DNA of 64,000 nucleotides from Xanthomonas sacchari (GTDB lineage Bacteria > Pseudomonadota > Gammaproteobacteria > Xanthomonadales > Xanthomonadaceae). Shown here piece by piece: positions 12,983-22,908 of the stretch; within the stretch, counting starts at the first letter, position 1, and each line of letters begins with the position of its first letter. Where the stretch lies: positions 4,073,001 through 4,137,000 of the forward strand of contig NZ_CP100647.1 of assembly GCF_024266585.1 (NCBI RefSeq), in the 5' to 3' direction. The notes beneath the pieces were generated by a model that was not told the DNA's origin, did not search any database, and saw only the letters and a list, made by a program, of their open reading frames with translations. Made by a program: the position numbers and the translations under genes.

Positions 12983-13059
12983 TGGCAGGGGCGGTAGGAT
13001 TCGAACCTACGAATGCCAGGATCAAAACCTGGTGCCTTGGGCCTCTTGGCGACGCCCCT
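12983..13059 (-). tRNA. tRNA-Gln (TTG anticodon), overlapping the 3' end of ispE
   Basis: A 77-nt cloverleaf on the minus strand: acceptor AGGGGCG/CGCCCCT, anticodon stem CCAGG/CCTGG with loop TTTTGAT, T-loop TTCGAAT and encoded CCA. Its 5' half (13059-13022) is also the last 38 bases of the ispE reading frame on the same strand. Confidence 0.97.
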
Positions 13060-13936
13060 GCGTAAACCTGTGCCAAGCCTCCAGCGCGTCGAGCAGCGGC
13101 GAACGCGGGACGCCACCTGCCACCCAGGCGCGCATCCCATCCGGCAAGTCCGCCAGCGCGCGCACGGCGGCAGCGCGATCGGCGAACTCGACGAAACAAC
13201 CGCTTCCCGATCCGGTCAAGCGTGGCGTGCCGATCCGCGCGAGCGCCTGGAACGTGGCCTGGACGGCCGGTTCGCGGCGAAGCAGGACCGGCTCGAACGC
13301 GTTGCCGAGCAGGAGACCTGAAACGAAGTCCGCTATTTTCGCGGGCGCAGCATCCCGCGTCAAATCGGGGGACTGGAACAGTGCCGCGGTGGGCACGTGC
13401 ACCCCCGGATCGGCGAGCACATACCAGGCCGGCGGCAGCGCGAGCGGGGTCAACCGCTCCCCCACCCCCTCGGCCCAGGCGTCGCGCCCGCGCACGAACA
13501 CCGGCACGTCCGCCCCCAGCGACAGGCCGAGCGCGGCCAGGGCGTCCTCGTCCAGCCCGGCGCCCCACAGCGCGTTCAGCGCCACCAGTGCGGTCGCCGC
13601 ATCGGACGAGCCGCCCCCGAAGCCACCACCGGCCGGGATGCACTTTTCGACGCGGATCTCCACCCCTTGCGCGACATTCGCCGCTTTTTGCAGCAGCCGC
13701 GCAGCCCGCACCAGCAGGTCGTCGGCCTCGGCGACGCCGGCCACAGAGGGGCCGATCCGCGCCACCACCCCGTCGGGACGCAACCGCAGGTGCACCGTAT
13801 CGCCCCAGTCCAGCAGCCGGAACACGGTCTGCAGCTGGTGGTAGCCATCGGCGCGGCGGCCGGTGATCTGCAGGAACAGGTTCAGCTTCGCCGGGGCCGG
13901 CCAGCTCGACCAGCCCCCGTCGATGGTCCCGCTCAT
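13022..13936 (-). CDS. ispE: 4-(cytidine 5'-diphospho)-2-C-methyl-D-erythritol kinase
   Basis: GHMP kinase of the MEP isoprenoid pathway, phosphorylating CDP-methylerythritol. The 304-residue product has the N-terminal [19 protein letters not shown] segment, the GHMP ATP loop [15 protein letters not shown] (about residues 93-107) and a C-terminal [10 protein letters not shown] motif. The ATG overlaps the lolB TGA by the 4-base ATGA. The last 12 codons and the stop come from tRNA-Gln sequence: the TGA lies in the anticodon loop, so the tail (from about QGRRQEAQ) is not a conserved part of the enzyme. Confidence 0.97.
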   Translation of the reverse strand: MSGTIDGGWSSWPAPAKLNLFLQITGRRADGYHQLQTVFRLLDWGDTVHLRLRPDGVVARIGPSVAGVAEADDLLVRAARLLQKAANVAQGVEIRVEKCIPAGGGFGGGSSDAATALVALNALWGAGLDEDALAALGLSLGADVPVFVRGRDAWAEGVGERLTPLALPPAWYVLADPGVHVPTAALFQSPDLTRDAAPAKIADFVSGLLLGNAFEPVLLRREPAVQATFQALARIGTPRLTGSGSGCFVEFADRAAAVRALADLPDGMRAWVAGGVPRSPLLDALEAWHRFTQGRRQEAQGTRF

Positions 13937-14586
13937 GGCGCGGGCACGGTCCAGGCGTCGACCAGCAGGCGCACCTTGGCGTCGCCGTTGCGCGCCTCGA
14001 TGCGCCGCGGCAGTGCCGGACGGCCGTCGCTGGGCGGGTACCAGTCCTGGAATTCGATCTCCCAGCCCATCTGCCGCAGCGTGTGCGGCCGCCCCTGCGC
14101 GTCGTAGTCGACCCGCTCCGGCGCCTGCGCGTCGGTCGCCACCAGCCCGCGCACCCAGTCCGGCAGCAGGTTGACCGGGATTTCCCAGCCGGTCGCCTCC
14201 AGCAGCAGTTGCTCGGCGTTCTCGCCCTCGCGCGGGCCGCCCTCCAACCCTTCCAGGCGCCCGGCCTCGGAGTGGCTGTCGCCGATCAGGCGCCAGCTCT
14301 GCCGGGTCACCGGCGCACTGAGCTGCACTTCGTACTGCCGCTGCCGCTGCGTCCAGTCGATGCGGCCGCTGCCGCCGTTGCGGCCCTTGGTGATCGCCAC
14401 CCGCCCCTGGAACGCCCAGTCCGGATGCGCCTGCAGCCACTGCGCGCGTGCCGCCTCGGCCTGCTGCGCGGCGGCATCGGGCGCGGCGACGGCAACCGGC
14501 GCCGGGGCGCGCGTCGGCAGCGCACTGCAACCGGCCAGCAACAGCCCGGCGGCCAGCGCCCAGGCGGCGCGCAGACCGGAACTCAC
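13933..14586 (-). CDS. lolB: Outer-membrane lipoprotein LolB
   Basis: Receives lipoproteins from LolA and inserts them into the outer membrane. The 217-residue product has a signal peptide with lipobox LLLAGC (Cys20), then a LolB beta-barrel fold with [12 protein letters not shown] and [16 protein letters not shown]. The start is GTG at 14586, which overlaps the TGA of the upstream TPR gene (GTGA), so translation is coupled. Order TPR-lolB-ispE is typical of this family. The end overlaps ispE by ATGA. Confidence 0.93.
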   Translation of the reverse strand: MSSGLRAAWALAAGLLLAGCSALPTRAPAPVAVAAPDAAAQQAEAARAQWLQAHPDWAFQGRVAITKGRNGGSGRIDWTQRQRQYEVQLSAPVTRQSWRLIGDSHSEAGRLEGLEGGPREGENAEQLLLEATGWEIPVNLLPDWVRGLVATDAQAPERVDYDAQGRPHTLRQMGWEIEFQDWYPPSDGRPALPRRIEARNGDAKVRLLVDAWTVPAP

Positions 14587-16253
14587 GACGCCACCTGTTC
14601 CAGCGCGCGGCGCAGCGCGCGATTGTCCGGATCGAGCTTGCGCGCCTCCTCGAAGTACTTGTTGGCTTCCTCGCGCTTGCCCTGCTCCCACAGCACCTGG
14701 CCGATGTGCGCGGCGATTTCCGGATCCTTGACCAGGCTCCAGGCGCGGCGCAGTTGCACCAGCGCTTCCTGGGTCTTGCCGAGCCGATACAGCACCCAGC
14801 CGTAGCTGTCGATGATCGCGGCATTGTCGGGGTCGGCGGTGCGTGCGCGGTCGATCAGTTGCAGCGCCTCGCGGTAGCGCTTGGTACGGTCGGCCAGGGT
14901 GTAGCCGAGCGCATTCAGCGCCGCCACGTTCTCCGGCTCGGTGACCAGGATCTTGCGCAGGTCGGCTTCGGCGCGGTCGATGCGGTCGCGGCGCTCCCAG
15001 GCCAACCCGCGTGCGTACAGCAGCGCGTTGTCGTCCGGGTACGCGGCCAGGCCGCGCTCGAACACCTGCAGCTCGCCGGCGTCGTCGCCGCTGCGCTGGC
15101 GCAGTTCCGCCTCCAGCACGTAGGCGTCGCGGCGCGCGGCATCGTCGGCCTCGGCATCGTCCTGCAGCGCGCGCGCCTCGGCGAAGGCGGCGTCCTTCTG
15201 GCCAAGCGCGTACAGCGCGCCGGCAGCGCGCAGCCGCGCCTCGCTGCGCAGCGGACCGCCCGGCACGCCGCGGTACCAGTCCACCGCTTCCTGGTTGCGC
15301 TTGAGGAACTCGGCGATCTTGCCGAGCAACAGGCGCCGCTCCGGATCGGGCCGGTCGGCGCCCTTGCGCAGCTCGTCGTACAGCGCGGTCAGGGCGGCGT
15401 TGTCCTGCAGCTTGGCCAGCATCGAGGCGCGCAGGCCGTAGTTCTGGGTGGTCTGCGGCCCCAGCGCCAGCACCCGCGCCGCGGCAGCGGTGTCGCCGAT
15501 CGCGTCGTAGGCGTAGGCCAGCGCGGTGCGCAGGTCCGGGTCGCCCGCCACCTCGGGCTCGACGCCCTGCAGCAGCGCCCGCGCCTGTTCGGTCTTGCCC
15601 GCCTGCTGCAACTGCGTGGCATGCAGCAGCGCGACCCGCGGCTCCTGCGGGAAGCGCTTGACCAGTTGGTCGACGATGCGTTCGGCCAGCTTGGGCTGAT
15701 CCAGGCGCAGCGCCAGGCGCCCGAACTCCTGCCAGGCCTCGAGCTGGTCGGGGATGGCGTTGGCGTCGAGCAACTGGTCCAGGGCCTTGGCCGCGACCTC
15801 CGGATCGCGGTTGCCGCTGACCAGGGCGATCAGCGCGAAGCGCCAGCCGCGCGGGTCCTTGTCGCGCAGCAGGGCCACCAGCAGGCTGCGCGCCTGGCGC
15901 AGGTTGCCGTTGCGCAGGGCCAGCGCGGCCTCGGCGCTGCGCATGGCCAGCGACTCGGGCGCACGCTGCCGCCACAGCGCCAGGGCCTGGGCGGCGGCGG
16001 TGCTGTCGTTGGCCAGCATCGCGATGCGGGTGGCGCGTTCGGCCAGGCCGGCATCGCCCGGGCTGGCGTTGGCCGCCTGCAGGTACCAGCGCGAGGCGTC
16101 GGCCAATTGCCCGGCCTGCAGCGCGAACTCACCGGCCAGCACCGGCGTCATCACATCCTGGGCGGGGCTCGGCGCCTTGGCGGCGGCCGGTGCGGCCACG
16201 GCGGCGATTGCGGACAGCAACAGAAAGGTACGGATGCGAATCAGTGCGGGCAT
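14583..16253 (-). CDS. Exported TPR-repeat protein
   Basis: A 556-residue protein with an N-terminal signal peptide ([20 protein letters not shown], then APAAA) followed by tetratricopeptide-type helical repeats along nearly its whole length; the clearest are near the C terminus ([20 protein letters not shown], then [20 protein letters not shown]). I chose the ATG at 16253 because the signal peptide starts there. It is divergent from hemA, 67 bp away, and coupled to lolB. The position upstream of lolB-ispE fits a cell-envelope role, but no specific function is visible. Confidence 0.85.
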   Translation of the reverse strand: MPALIRIRTFLLLSAIAAVAAPAAAKAPSPAQDVMTPVLAGEFALQAGQLADASRWYLQAANASPGDAGLAERATRIAMLANDSTAAAQALALWRQRAPESLAMRSAEAALALRNGNLRQARSLLVALLRDKDPRGWRFALIALVSGNRDPEVAAKALDQLLDANAIPDQLEAWQEFGRLALRLDQPKLAERIVDQLVKRFPQEPRVALLHATQLQQAGKTEQARALLQGVEPEVAGDPDLRTALAYAYDAIGDTAAAARVLALGPQTTQNYGLRASMLAKLQDNAALTALYDELRKGADRPDPERRLLLGKIAEFLKRNQEAVDWYRGVPGGPLRSEARLRAAGALYALGQKDAAFAEARALQDDAEADDAARRDAYVLEAELRQRSGDDAGELQVFERGLAAYPDDNALLYARGLAWERRDRIDRAEADLRKILVTEPENVAALNALGYTLADRTKRYREALQLIDRARTADPDNAAIIDSYGWVLYRLGKTQEALVQLRRAWSLVKDPEIAAHIGQVLWEQGKREEANKYFEEARKLDPDNRALRRALEQVAS

Positions 16254-16320
16254 CGGAAGCGGCCGGGCCGTAAAATGGGGCCCTTGAATGGCCAGCAGCT
16301 TATCGCAAGCAACTGAACAG

Positions 16321-17604
16321 ATGACGTTGTGGGTGCTCGGATTGAACCACCAGACCGCGCCGGTCGACCTGCGCGAACGGGTGGCATTCGCCGGCGATGC
16401 GTTGCCGCGCGCGCTGCAATCGCTGCGCGCGCTGCCCGACGTCGCCGAGGCGGCGCTGCTGTCCACCTGCAACCGCACCGAGCTGTACGCCATCGCCAGC
16501 GATGCGCAGCACCTGGCCGACTGGCTGGACTCGCACGCCGCCGGCCTGCACGGCTACCTGTACCAGCACCAGGACGCGGACGCGGTGCGGCACCTGTTCC
16601 GGGTCGCCACCGGGCTGGACTCGATGGTGCTGGGCGAGCCGCAGATCCTCGGCCAGGTGAAGGACGCCTGGTCGCTGGCGCGCGAGCACGGGGCGATGGG
16701 CGGCCGCCTGGACCGGCTGTTCCAGCAGACCTTCTCGGTGGCCAAGCGCGCGCGCACCGACACCCGGGTCGGCGCCAATCCGGTGTCGGTCGCCTCCACC
16801 GCGGTGCGCCTGGCGCAGAACTCCTTCGCCCGGCTCAGCGAATCCACCGTGCTGCTGGTCGGCGCCGGCGAGACCATCGAGCTGGCCGCCAAGCATCTCA
16901 GCGAGGGCCGCGTGCGGCGCCTGCTGATCGCCAACCGCACCCTCGCCCACGCGCAGGAACTGGCCAGCCGCCACGGCGGCGTGGCGCTGCCGCTGAGCGA
17001 GCTGGAGCGCCACCTGCACGAGGCCGACGTGGTGTTCTCGGCCACCGCCGCGCGCGAGCCGGTAGTGACCCGGGCGCAGGTCGAGCAGGCGCTGCGCGCG
17101 CGCAAGCACAAGCCGATGCTGCTGTTCGACCTGGCGGTGCCGCGCGATATCGAGGCCGGCGTGGCCGACCTGGCCGACGCCTACCTGTACACCGTCGACG
17201 ACCTGGAGCGCGCGGTCGAGGACAACCGCCGCGGCCGCCGCGAAGCCGCCGAGGCGGCCGAGGCGATCATCGACCTGCAGGTGGTGCGCTACATGGAGGC
17301 GCTGCAGGCCAGCACCCGGCAGGCGCCGCTCAAGCGCCTGCGCGCGCACGGCGACAACACCCGCGACGACGTGCTGGCCAAGGCGCGGCAACAACTGGCG
17401 CACGGCAAGCCCGCCGAGGAGGTGCTGGAGTTCCTCGCCAACACCCTGACCAACCGCCTGCTGCACCCGCCCACCGCGGCGCTGCGCGAGGCGGCGCTGC
17501 GCGGCGACGCCGACCTGGCCCGCGCCGCCGAGCGCCTGTTCCCGGAAAAGCCGGGCTATTTCCACCCGATCCTGAAGACCGATGACACCGACCCTGCGCC
17601 GTAA
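16321..17604 (+). CDS. hemA: Glutamyl-tRNA reductase
   Basis: First committed enzyme of C5 haem biosynthesis, reducing glutamyl-tRNA to glutamate-1-semialdehyde with NADPH. The 427-residue product has the start [20 protein letters not shown], catalytic Cys50 in LLSTCNRTE, the [10 protein letters not shown] motif and the NADPH-binding [13 protein letters not shown]; a C-terminal dimerisation region follows. I chose the ATG at 16321 by family start; an ATG at 16288 in frame would add 11 residues. It overlaps prfA by 23 bp, the usual hemA-prfA pairing. Confidence 0.96.
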   Translation: MTLWVLGLNHQTAPVDLRERVAFAGDALPRALQSLRALPDVAEAALLSTCNRTELYAIASDAQHLADWLDSHAAGLHGYLYQHQDADAVRHLFRVATGLDSMVLGEPQILGQVKDAWSLAREHGAMGGRLDRLFQQTFSVAKRARTDTRVGANPVSVASTAVRLAQNSFARLSESTVLLVGAGETIELAAKHLSEGRVRRLLIANRTLAHAQELASRHGGVALPLSELERHLHEADVVFSATAAREPVVTRAQVEQALRARKHKPMLLFDLAVPRDIEAGVADLADAYLYTVDDLERAVEDNRRGRREAAEAAEAIIDLQVVRYMEALQASTRQAPLKRLRAHGDNTRDDVLAKARQQLAHGKPAEEVLEFLANTLTNRLLHPPTAALREAALRGDADLARAAERLFPEKPGYFHPILKTDDTDPAP

Positions 17605-18667
17605 GCTGGAGGCGCTGGCCGAGCGTCGCGAAGAACTCGAACGCCTGCTGTCCGATCCCGAGGTGGTGAGCGACAACGCGCGTTTCCGCGACTACTCGCG
17701 CGAGTTCGCGCAACTGGAGCCGGTCGCCGCCGCGCTGGCCGCCGAGGCCGCGGCCAAGGCCGACCTGGCCTCGGCCGAGGCGATGCGCGCCGATCCGGAG
17801 CTGCGCGAGCTGGCCGAGGAGGAAATCGCCGCCGCGCAGGCGCGCCTGGCCGAGCTGGACGCGGAACTGGCGCTGCTGCTGGTACCGCGCGATCCGCGCG
17901 ACGACGGCAACCTGTTCCTGGAAGTGCGCGCCGGTACCGGCGGCGACGAGGCGGCGATCTTCGCCGGCGACCTGTTCCGCATGTATGCCCGCTACGCCGA
18001 ACGCCAGGGCTGGAAGGTCGAGGTGGAATCGGACAGCCCCGGCGAACACGGCGGCTACAAGGAGATCGTGGCACGCATCGTCGGCCGCGGCGCCTACTCC
18101 AGGCTGAAGTTCGAATCCGGCACGCATCGCGTGCAGCGCGTGCCGGCCACCGAGTCGCAGGGCCGCATCCACACCTCCGCGGCGACGGTGGCGATCATCC
18201 CCGAGGCCGACGACGTGGAGGAGATCGCGATCAACCCGGCCGACCTGAAGATCGACACCTTCCGCTCCTCCGGCGCCGGCGGCCAGCACGTCAACAAGAC
18301 CGAGTCGGCGATCCGCATCACCCACGTGCCGAGCGGCGTGGTGGTGGAGTGCCAGACCGAGCGCAGCCAGCACGCCAACCGCGACAAGGCGCTGAAGCGG
18401 CTCAAGGCGCAGCTGCTGGAGGCCGAACGCAGCAAGCAGGCCGCGGCCGAGGCGCAGGACCGCAAGCTGCAGGTCGGCAGCGGCGACCGCAGCCAGCGCA
18501 TCCGCACCTACAACTTCCCGCAGGGCCGCATCACCGACCACCGTGTCGAGGGGCTGACCCTGTACGATCTGCCGAACGTGATCGAGGGCGACCTCGACGC
18601 GCTGATCGGGCGCCTGAGCCACGAGCATCAGGTCGACGAGCTGGCGCGGCTGAGCGACAGCCCATGA
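17582..18667 (+). CDS. prfA: Peptide chain release factor 1
   Basis: Terminates translation at UAA and UAG. The 361-residue product has the PXT-type codon-recognition motif (PAT, residues 188-190) and the GGQ peptide-release motif at residues 233-235, whose Gln is normally methylated by PrmC, encoded at 55580-56413 in this window. The start lies inside the end of hemA, so translation is coupled; the stop overlaps the next gene by ATGA. Confidence 0.98.
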   Translation: MTPTLRRKLEALAERREELERLLSDPEVVSDNARFRDYSREFAQLEPVAAALAAEAAAKADLASAEAMRADPELRELAEEEIAAAQARLAELDAELALLLVPRDPRDDGNLFLEVRAGTGGDEAAIFAGDLFRMYARYAERQGWKVEVESDSPGEHGGYKEIVARIVGRGAYSRLKFESGTHRVQRVPATESQGRIHTSAATVAIIPEADDVEEIAINPADLKIDTFRSSGAGGQHVNKTESAIRITHVPSGVVVECQTERSQHANRDKALKRLKAQLLEAERSKQAAAEAQDRKLQVGSGDRSQRIRTYNFPQGRITDHRVEGLTLYDLPNVIEGDLDALIGRLSHEHQVDELARLSDSP

Positions 18668-19116
18668 ACCTGCGCGTGCGCCAGGCCGATGCGCACGACC
18701 TGCCGGCGCTGGCAGCGCTGTTCGACGCCTACCGCCAGTTCTACGGGCAGGCGCCGGATGCGGCGACCGCGCACGCCTTCCTGGCCGCGCGCCTGGCGCG
18801 CGCCGAGTCGGTCGTGCTGCTGGCCGAGCGCGCGGCGCAGGCCGCCGGCTTCGTGCAGCTGTACCCGTCCTTCTCCTCGGTGCGGGCGGCGCGGCTGTGG
18901 ATCCTCAACGATCTGTACGTGGCGCCCGCCCATCGCCGCCACGGCGTGGCGCAGGCACTGCTGCACGCGGCCGAACGCCACGCCGCGGACGACGGCGCAG
19001 TGCGCATCGTGCTGGAAACGGCGCAGGACAATCTCAGCGCGCAGGCGCTGTACCGCGCCTGCGGCTGGCAGCAGGACCTGAGCGCACAGCACTACGCCAA
19101 GGCGCTGGTGCCATGA
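18664..19116 (+). CDS. GNAT-family N-acetyltransferase
   Basis: A 150-residue GCN5-related acyltransferase; the substrate cannot be read from sequence. Seen: an N-terminal [20 protein letters not shown], the beta4 strand [23 protein letters not shown] with the acetyl-CoA pyrophosphate loop (R/Q-x-x-G/A-type: HRRHGVAQ), and a C-terminal ALYRACGWQ. The ATG overlaps the prfA TGA (ATGA), so it is part of the hemA-prfA operon. Confidence 0.9.
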   Translation: MNLRVRQADAHDLPALAALFDAYRQFYGQAPDAATAHAFLAARLARAESVVLLAERAAQAAGFVQLYPSFSSVRAARLWILNDLYVAPAHRRHGVAQALLHAAERHAADDGAVRIVLETAQDNLSAQALYRACGWQQDLSAQHYAKALVP

Positions 19117-19156
19117 GCGTGCGCCGCCCGCGACCGGTCGCGGCCATCGCGGCCGC

Positions 19157-20872
19157 ATGAACGGCGGCGGCGCAGACGAACGCCTGCAGCTGCACGCCGC
19201 GGTGCGGCGCGATCCGCAGGATTTCCTGGCCTGGGTGATGCTCGCCGACGCCGAACTCGGTGCCGGCGCGGTGGCCGCCGGCGAACAGGCCGCAGTGCGC
19301 GCGCTGCAGTTGCGCCCGGGCCATCCGGAAGCGCTGGCGCGGCTTGGCCGGGTGCGCTGGACCCAGGGCCGCCATGCCGAGGCCGTGCAGGCGCTGCGCG
19401 AGGCGCTGCGGCAGGCGCCGCAGCACCCGGGCATCGCGGTCTGGCTGGGCCATGCCCTGGAAGACAATGGCGAGGCGGAAGCCGCGGCGCAGGCCTATGC
19501 GCACGCGCACGGCTTGCTGCCGCAGGAACCGTCGATCGCCGCCTACCTGCTGAACTGGCGGCGCAAGCTGTGCGATTGGCGCGGACTGGACGCGCTGTCG
19601 CAGCAGGTGCGCAGCGCCGTGCGGCAGGGGCATCCGGCGATCGAACCGTTCGCCTTCCTCAACGAGGACGCGGGCGCGGACGAACAGCTGCGCTGCGCAC
19701 GCAACCGTGCCCAGGCGCTGGCGCGCACCCTGGCGCCACTGCCCGCTGCGCGGGTGCGCGGCGACGGCGCGCTGCGCATCGGCTTTCTGTCCAACGGGTT
19801 CGGCGCGTACCCCACCGGCCTGCTGACCGTCGCCCTGTTCGAGCATTTGCGCGCGCATGCCGACCTGCAGGTGCACCTGTTCGCGCTCAACCACGACGAC
19901 CGCAGCGTGCTGCGCGCGCGCCTGCAGGCCGCTGCGCACACCTGGCACACCGTGGCCGGGCAGCCGCATCGGCAGACCGCGCGGCAGATCCGCGACGCCG
20001 GCATCGACCTGCTGTTCGACCTGCGCGGCTGGGGCGGCGGCGGCGCGCCGGAAGTGCTCGCCCTGCGTCCGGCGCCGCTGCAGTTGAACTGGCTGGCCTA
20101 CCCCGGTACCTCCGGCGCGCCCTGGATCGACTACGTCGTCGGCGACGCCTACGCGTTGCCGCCGGCGCTGGCCGCGCACTACAGCGAGAAGGTGCTGCGG
20201 CTGCCGCGCGCGTTCCAGCCTTCCGACGACACCCGCCACATCGGCACCCCACCCGCACGCGGCGATTGCGGCCTGCCCGAGCGCGGCACCGTGTTCTGCT
20301 GTTTCAACAACAGCTACAAGCTCGGTCCGCACAGCGTGGCGCGGATGCTGGAGGTCCTGCGGCAGGTGCCGGACAGCGTGCTGTGGCTGTTGTCCGGCCC
20401 GGGCCAGGCCGACGACCGGCTGCGTGCGGCGGTAGCGGCGGCCGGCGTGGCGCCGACGCGCCTGTGCTTCATGCCCAAGCTGGCGCATCCGGACTACCTG
20501 GCGCGCTACCGGCACGCCGATCTGTTCCTGGACACGCATCCCTACAACGCGCACACCACCGCCTCCGACGCCCTGTGGGCCGGCTGCCCGGTGCTGACCT
20601 GCCCCGGCAGCACCTTCGCCGCCCGCGTGGCCGGCAGCCTCAACCATCATCTGGGCCTGGACGAGATGAACGCCGCCGACGATGCGGCATTCATCGCCAC
20701 CGCGGTCCGCCTGGGTCGCGATCCCGCGGCGCTGCAAGCGCTGCGCGCACGGCTGCAGGCGCGACGCGCGGACAGCGGCCTGTTCGATATGCAAGGCTTC
20801 GCCGACGACTTCGCCACGTTGCTACGCGACACCGCGGCCCGCCACGGTTGGCAAGGCGCCGCGCCGACCTGA
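19157..20872 (+). CDS. GT41-family (SPINDLY/O-GlcNAc-transferase-like) glycosyltransferase with TPR domain
   Basis: Homologue of the X. campestris OGT-like protein whose structure is known and which was used as a model of human O-GlcNAc transferase. The 571-residue protein has about 150 residues of TPR repeats (QALREALRQAPQHPGIAVWL), then the two Rossmann-like halves of GT41: LRIGFLSNGFGAYPTG, LNWLAYPGTSGAPWIDYVVG, VFCCFNNSYKLGPHSVARML and the UDP-binding DLFLDTHPYNAHTTASDALW. Cytosolic by absence of a signal. The bacterial acceptor and donor are not known to me. It starts 40 bp after the GNAT gene, so may belong to the same operon. Confidence 0.9.
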   Translation: MNGGGADERLQLHAAVRRDPQDFLAWVMLADAELGAGAVAAGEQAAVRALQLRPGHPEALARLGRVRWTQGRHAEAVQALREALRQAPQHPGIAVWLGHALEDNGEAEAAAQAYAHAHGLLPQEPSIAAYLLNWRRKLCDWRGLDALSQQVRSAVRQGHPAIEPFAFLNEDAGADEQLRCARNRAQALARTLAPLPAARVRGDGALRIGFLSNGFGAYPTGLLTVALFEHLRAHADLQVHLFALNHDDRSVLRARLQAAAHTWHTVAGQPHRQTARQIRDAGIDLLFDLRGWGGGGAPEVLALRPAPLQLNWLAYPGTSGAPWIDYVVGDAYALPPALAAHYSEKVLRLPRAFQPSDDTRHIGTPPARGDCGLPERGTVFCCFNNSYKLGPHSVARMLEVLRQVPDSVLWLLSGPGQADDRLRAAVAAAGVAPTRLCFMPKLAHPDYLARYRHADLFLDTHPYNAHTTASDALWAGCPVLTCPGSTFAARVAGSLNHHLGLDEMNAADDAAFIATAVRLGRDPAALQALRARLQARRADSGLFDMQGFADDFATLLRDTAARHGWQGAAPT

Positions 20873-21117
20873 CCGTGCTCGGCGGCGCCGCACGCGACGG
20901 CGGCGCATCACGCGGCGCGAAGGACGGCGACTTCGTCATCGGCATCGCCGCTACCGCCTGCGTACCGCCTCGTTGGATCGCGCCGCACGCGGCATCGCAA
21001 GGCCCCACCTGATGCAGACACGCCATCGCGACAGATCGCAGCGACGCGACTCACCGTAACCAGCGCGGAGCGCATCGCGCTCATGCCCAGCCCCGGCAGG
21101 CGGACCCGTCACAGCAC
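20873..21117. other. Intergenic spacer without recognised gene
   Basis: Between the GT41 gene and the SoxR-type promoter I see no supported gene, repeat or RNA. Open frames here on both strands have no ribosome site or recognisable product. Confidence 0.6.
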
Positions 21118-21148
21118 TTGACCTAAAGTCGACTTGAGGTTTGATACT
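21118..21148 (+). promoter_or_regulatory. SoxR-box promoter (19-bp spacer)
   Basis: TTGACC (-35, 21118-21123) and GATACT (-10, 21143-21148) are separated by exactly 19 bp, the over-long spacing typical of MerR/SoxR-activated promoters. Between them lies the near-perfect 20-bp palindrome ACCTAAAGTC/GACTTGAGGT (21121-21140), one mismatched pair, closely resembling the SoxR operator core (CTCAAG...CTTGAG). The next start codon is 30 bp downstream of the -10. SoxR binding is inferred. Confidence 0.8.
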
Positions 21149-21177
21149 GCGCGCACGCTCCCTGTGCAGACCTCGCG

Positions 21178-21810
21178 ATGTCGCCATCGTTTTCCTCGCC
21201 CACGTCCCCTCCCCCGATCCCCACGCGCAGCGTGCTGCTCGCCGAGGCGCCCATCCCCGACCGGACCGCGCTGCTCGAATGCGTGCGCGGCCTGTGCGAC
21301 CACCGCCTGCACGCCCTGACCTGGATGGAATCCCTGGGCGACACCCCCGACCTGCTGTACGCGCGCTGCAGCTGCGACGCGGCACCCGCATTGCACGGGC
21401 TGCTGCACGCACGCCTGCCGGCGCTGCGGCGGACGCTGCGCCGCTACCGGCGCATCCGCAGTGGCGTGTCCGCTCCGCATCGTGAGGCATCCTGCGTGGT
21501 GGTGACACGTGTCCGGACCCGCGATGCGGCGCAGGCGCAGGGGCGCGCCGATGCCGCCTTCGCCGCACTACAGAACGGCGCGCATGCGCTGCGCGGGTTG
21601 CTCGCCGCGCACCTGTACCTGTCCGACGATGGCCGCATCCTGCTCGAATGCACCGCGTGGCACAGCGCCGACGCGCAGCGACGCGCACTGCAGCGCGCGC
21701 CCGAGCGCCTGCCGCTGGCCGCCGATCCGACTGCCAGCGTCCGCCGCTTCCGGCCACGTGCCCTGGCCCTGCCATGCGACGGAGCCCCGCCGGTCCATCT
21801 CCACGCCTGA
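21178..21810 (+). CDS. ABM-like (antibiotic biosynthesis monooxygenase-type) protein, probable SoxR target
   Basis: A 210-residue protein of unknown function, with no signal peptide. The second half (about residues 105-175) reads like an ABM-fold domain: a beta strand VVVTRVRTR, helix AAFAALQNG, then LRGLLAAHLYLSDDGRILLECTAW. The first half (RSVLLAEAPIPDRTALLECV) may be a second, diverged copy. No good Shine-Dalgarno precedes the ATG, but the start sits about 23 nt after the expected transcription start of a SoxR-type promoter. Families of this fold are recurrent in SoxR regulons, which supports the call. I have no proof of enzymatic activity. Confidence 0.7.
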   Translation: MSPSFSSPTSPPPIPTRSVLLAEAPIPDRTALLECVRGLCDHRLHALTWMESLGDTPDLLYARCSCDAAPALHGLLHARLPALRRTLRRYRRIRSGVSAPHREASCVVVTRVRTRDAAQAQGRADAAFAALQNGAHALRGLLAAHLYLSDDGRILLECTAWHSADAQRRALQRAPERLPLAADPTASVRRFRPRALALPCDGAPPVHLHA

Positions 21811-22031
21811 ATCGGCGAGTGCGTGTGCCCGCTGTCTACACGAGCACCGCCGCCTGCCCGGGACGACGTCCCGGTGCGCCACGCTACCGTGCCCGGGCGC
21901 TTGCGCCCGACGCTCCGCTCCATGCAATGCCGCCCCGGCCCGCGACGAGGCGCATTGCCCAGTGCAGCCGTTGCTGAAGCGCCTGCGCGCGCAGGCTGTA
22001 CGCCGGCCGGGCGAGCCGCTAGGCTGCCGGC

Positions 22032-22550
22032 ATGAGCGCCAACGCCGACTTCATCGCCTTGAACCTGTGCGTGCTGACCGTCTCGGACACGCGCACCCTC
22101 GACCAGGACAGCTCCGGCGACTACCTGGTCGCCGCCCTCGGTGGCGCCGGCCATCGCCTGCATGCGCGGGAACTGCTGCCGGACGATCGCTATCGGATGC
22201 GCGCCACGGTCTCGGCCTGGATCGCCGACCCGCAGGTGGACGGCATCCTGGTCACCGGCGGCACCGGCTTCACCGGCCGCGATTCCACGCCCGAGGCGCT
22301 GCTGCCGCTGCTGGACAAGGAAATGCCGGGGTTCGGCGAGCTGTTCCGCGCGATCAGCGTCGAGGAGATCGGCACCTCCTCGCTGCAGTCGCGCGCCTTC
22401 GCCGGCCTGGCCAACGCCACCTTCCTGTTCTGCCTGCCCGGCTCCACCTCGGCTTGCCGTACCGCCTGGGAGCGGATCATCGCCGCGCAGCTGGATGCCC
22501 GCACCCGTCCTTGCAATCTGGCCACGCTGCGCCCGCGGCTGAAGGAATGA
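22032..22550 (+). CDS. moaB: Molybdenum cofactor biosynthesis protein MoaB (molybdopterin adenylyltransferase family)
   Basis: MoaB/MogA-fold protein of molybdenum cofactor synthesis, thought to adenylate molybdopterin. The 172-residue product contains [20 protein letters not shown], the motif [17 protein letters not shown] (about residues 74-90) and [14 protein letters not shown] near the C terminus, all diagnostic. The ATG at 22032 has no strong ribosome site. It starts a small plus-strand group with the XRE and ppk2 genes. The 221 bp before it hold nothing I recognise. Confidence 0.94.
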   Translation: MSANADFIALNLCVLTVSDTRTLDQDSSGDYLVAALGGAGHRLHARELLPDDRYRMRATVSAWIADPQVDGILVTGGTGFTGRDSTPEALLPLLDKEMPGFGELFRAISVEEIGTSSLQSRAFAGLANATFLFCLPGSTSACRTAWERIIAAQLDARTRPCNLATLRPRLKE

Positions 22551-22563
22551 CCTGGACTCCCGC

Positions 22564-22908
22564 ATGACCCTGGACACCACGTTGCGACTGCTGGCCAAGG
22601 CCAGCGGCATGAGCGCCGCCGACATCGCCGCGGCCATCCCGCGCGCTGGCGCGGCCACGGTCAAGGCCTGGATGGCGGGCGAGAAACTGCCCGGCCGCGC
22701 CCAGCTCACCGCGCTGGCGCGCACCTTCGGCGTCCCCGCCGGCGCGCTGCTCGGCGAACTGGCCAGCCAGCTGGACCCGGCGCGCACCCGCGGCGAACAC
22801 GACCTGCTGCAGGCCTACCGCGCCCTCGACACCCGCCAGCAGGGCGCGCTGCTCGAAGTGGCGCGCAGCATGGCCGGCACCGCCCCCCGCAAGCGGAGCA
22901 ACAAATGA
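22564..22908 (+). CDS. XRE-type helix-turn-helix protein
   Basis: A 114-residue protein. Residues about 5-62 form a lambda-repressor-like DNA-binding domain ([20 protein letters not shown], then [20 protein letters not shown], then [13 protein letters not shown]). The remaining C-terminal part is helical and ends in a basic tail (PRKRSNK). It starts 13 bp after moaB and overlaps ppk2 by ATGA, so it is likely co-expressed with the polyphosphate kinase; it may regulate it, but this is inference. Confidence 0.85.
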   Translation: MTLDTTLRLLAKASGMSAADIAAAIPRAGAATVKAWMAGEKLPGRAQLTALARTFGVPAGALLGELASQLDPARTRGEHDLLQAYRALDTRQQGALLEVARSMAGTAPRKRSNK

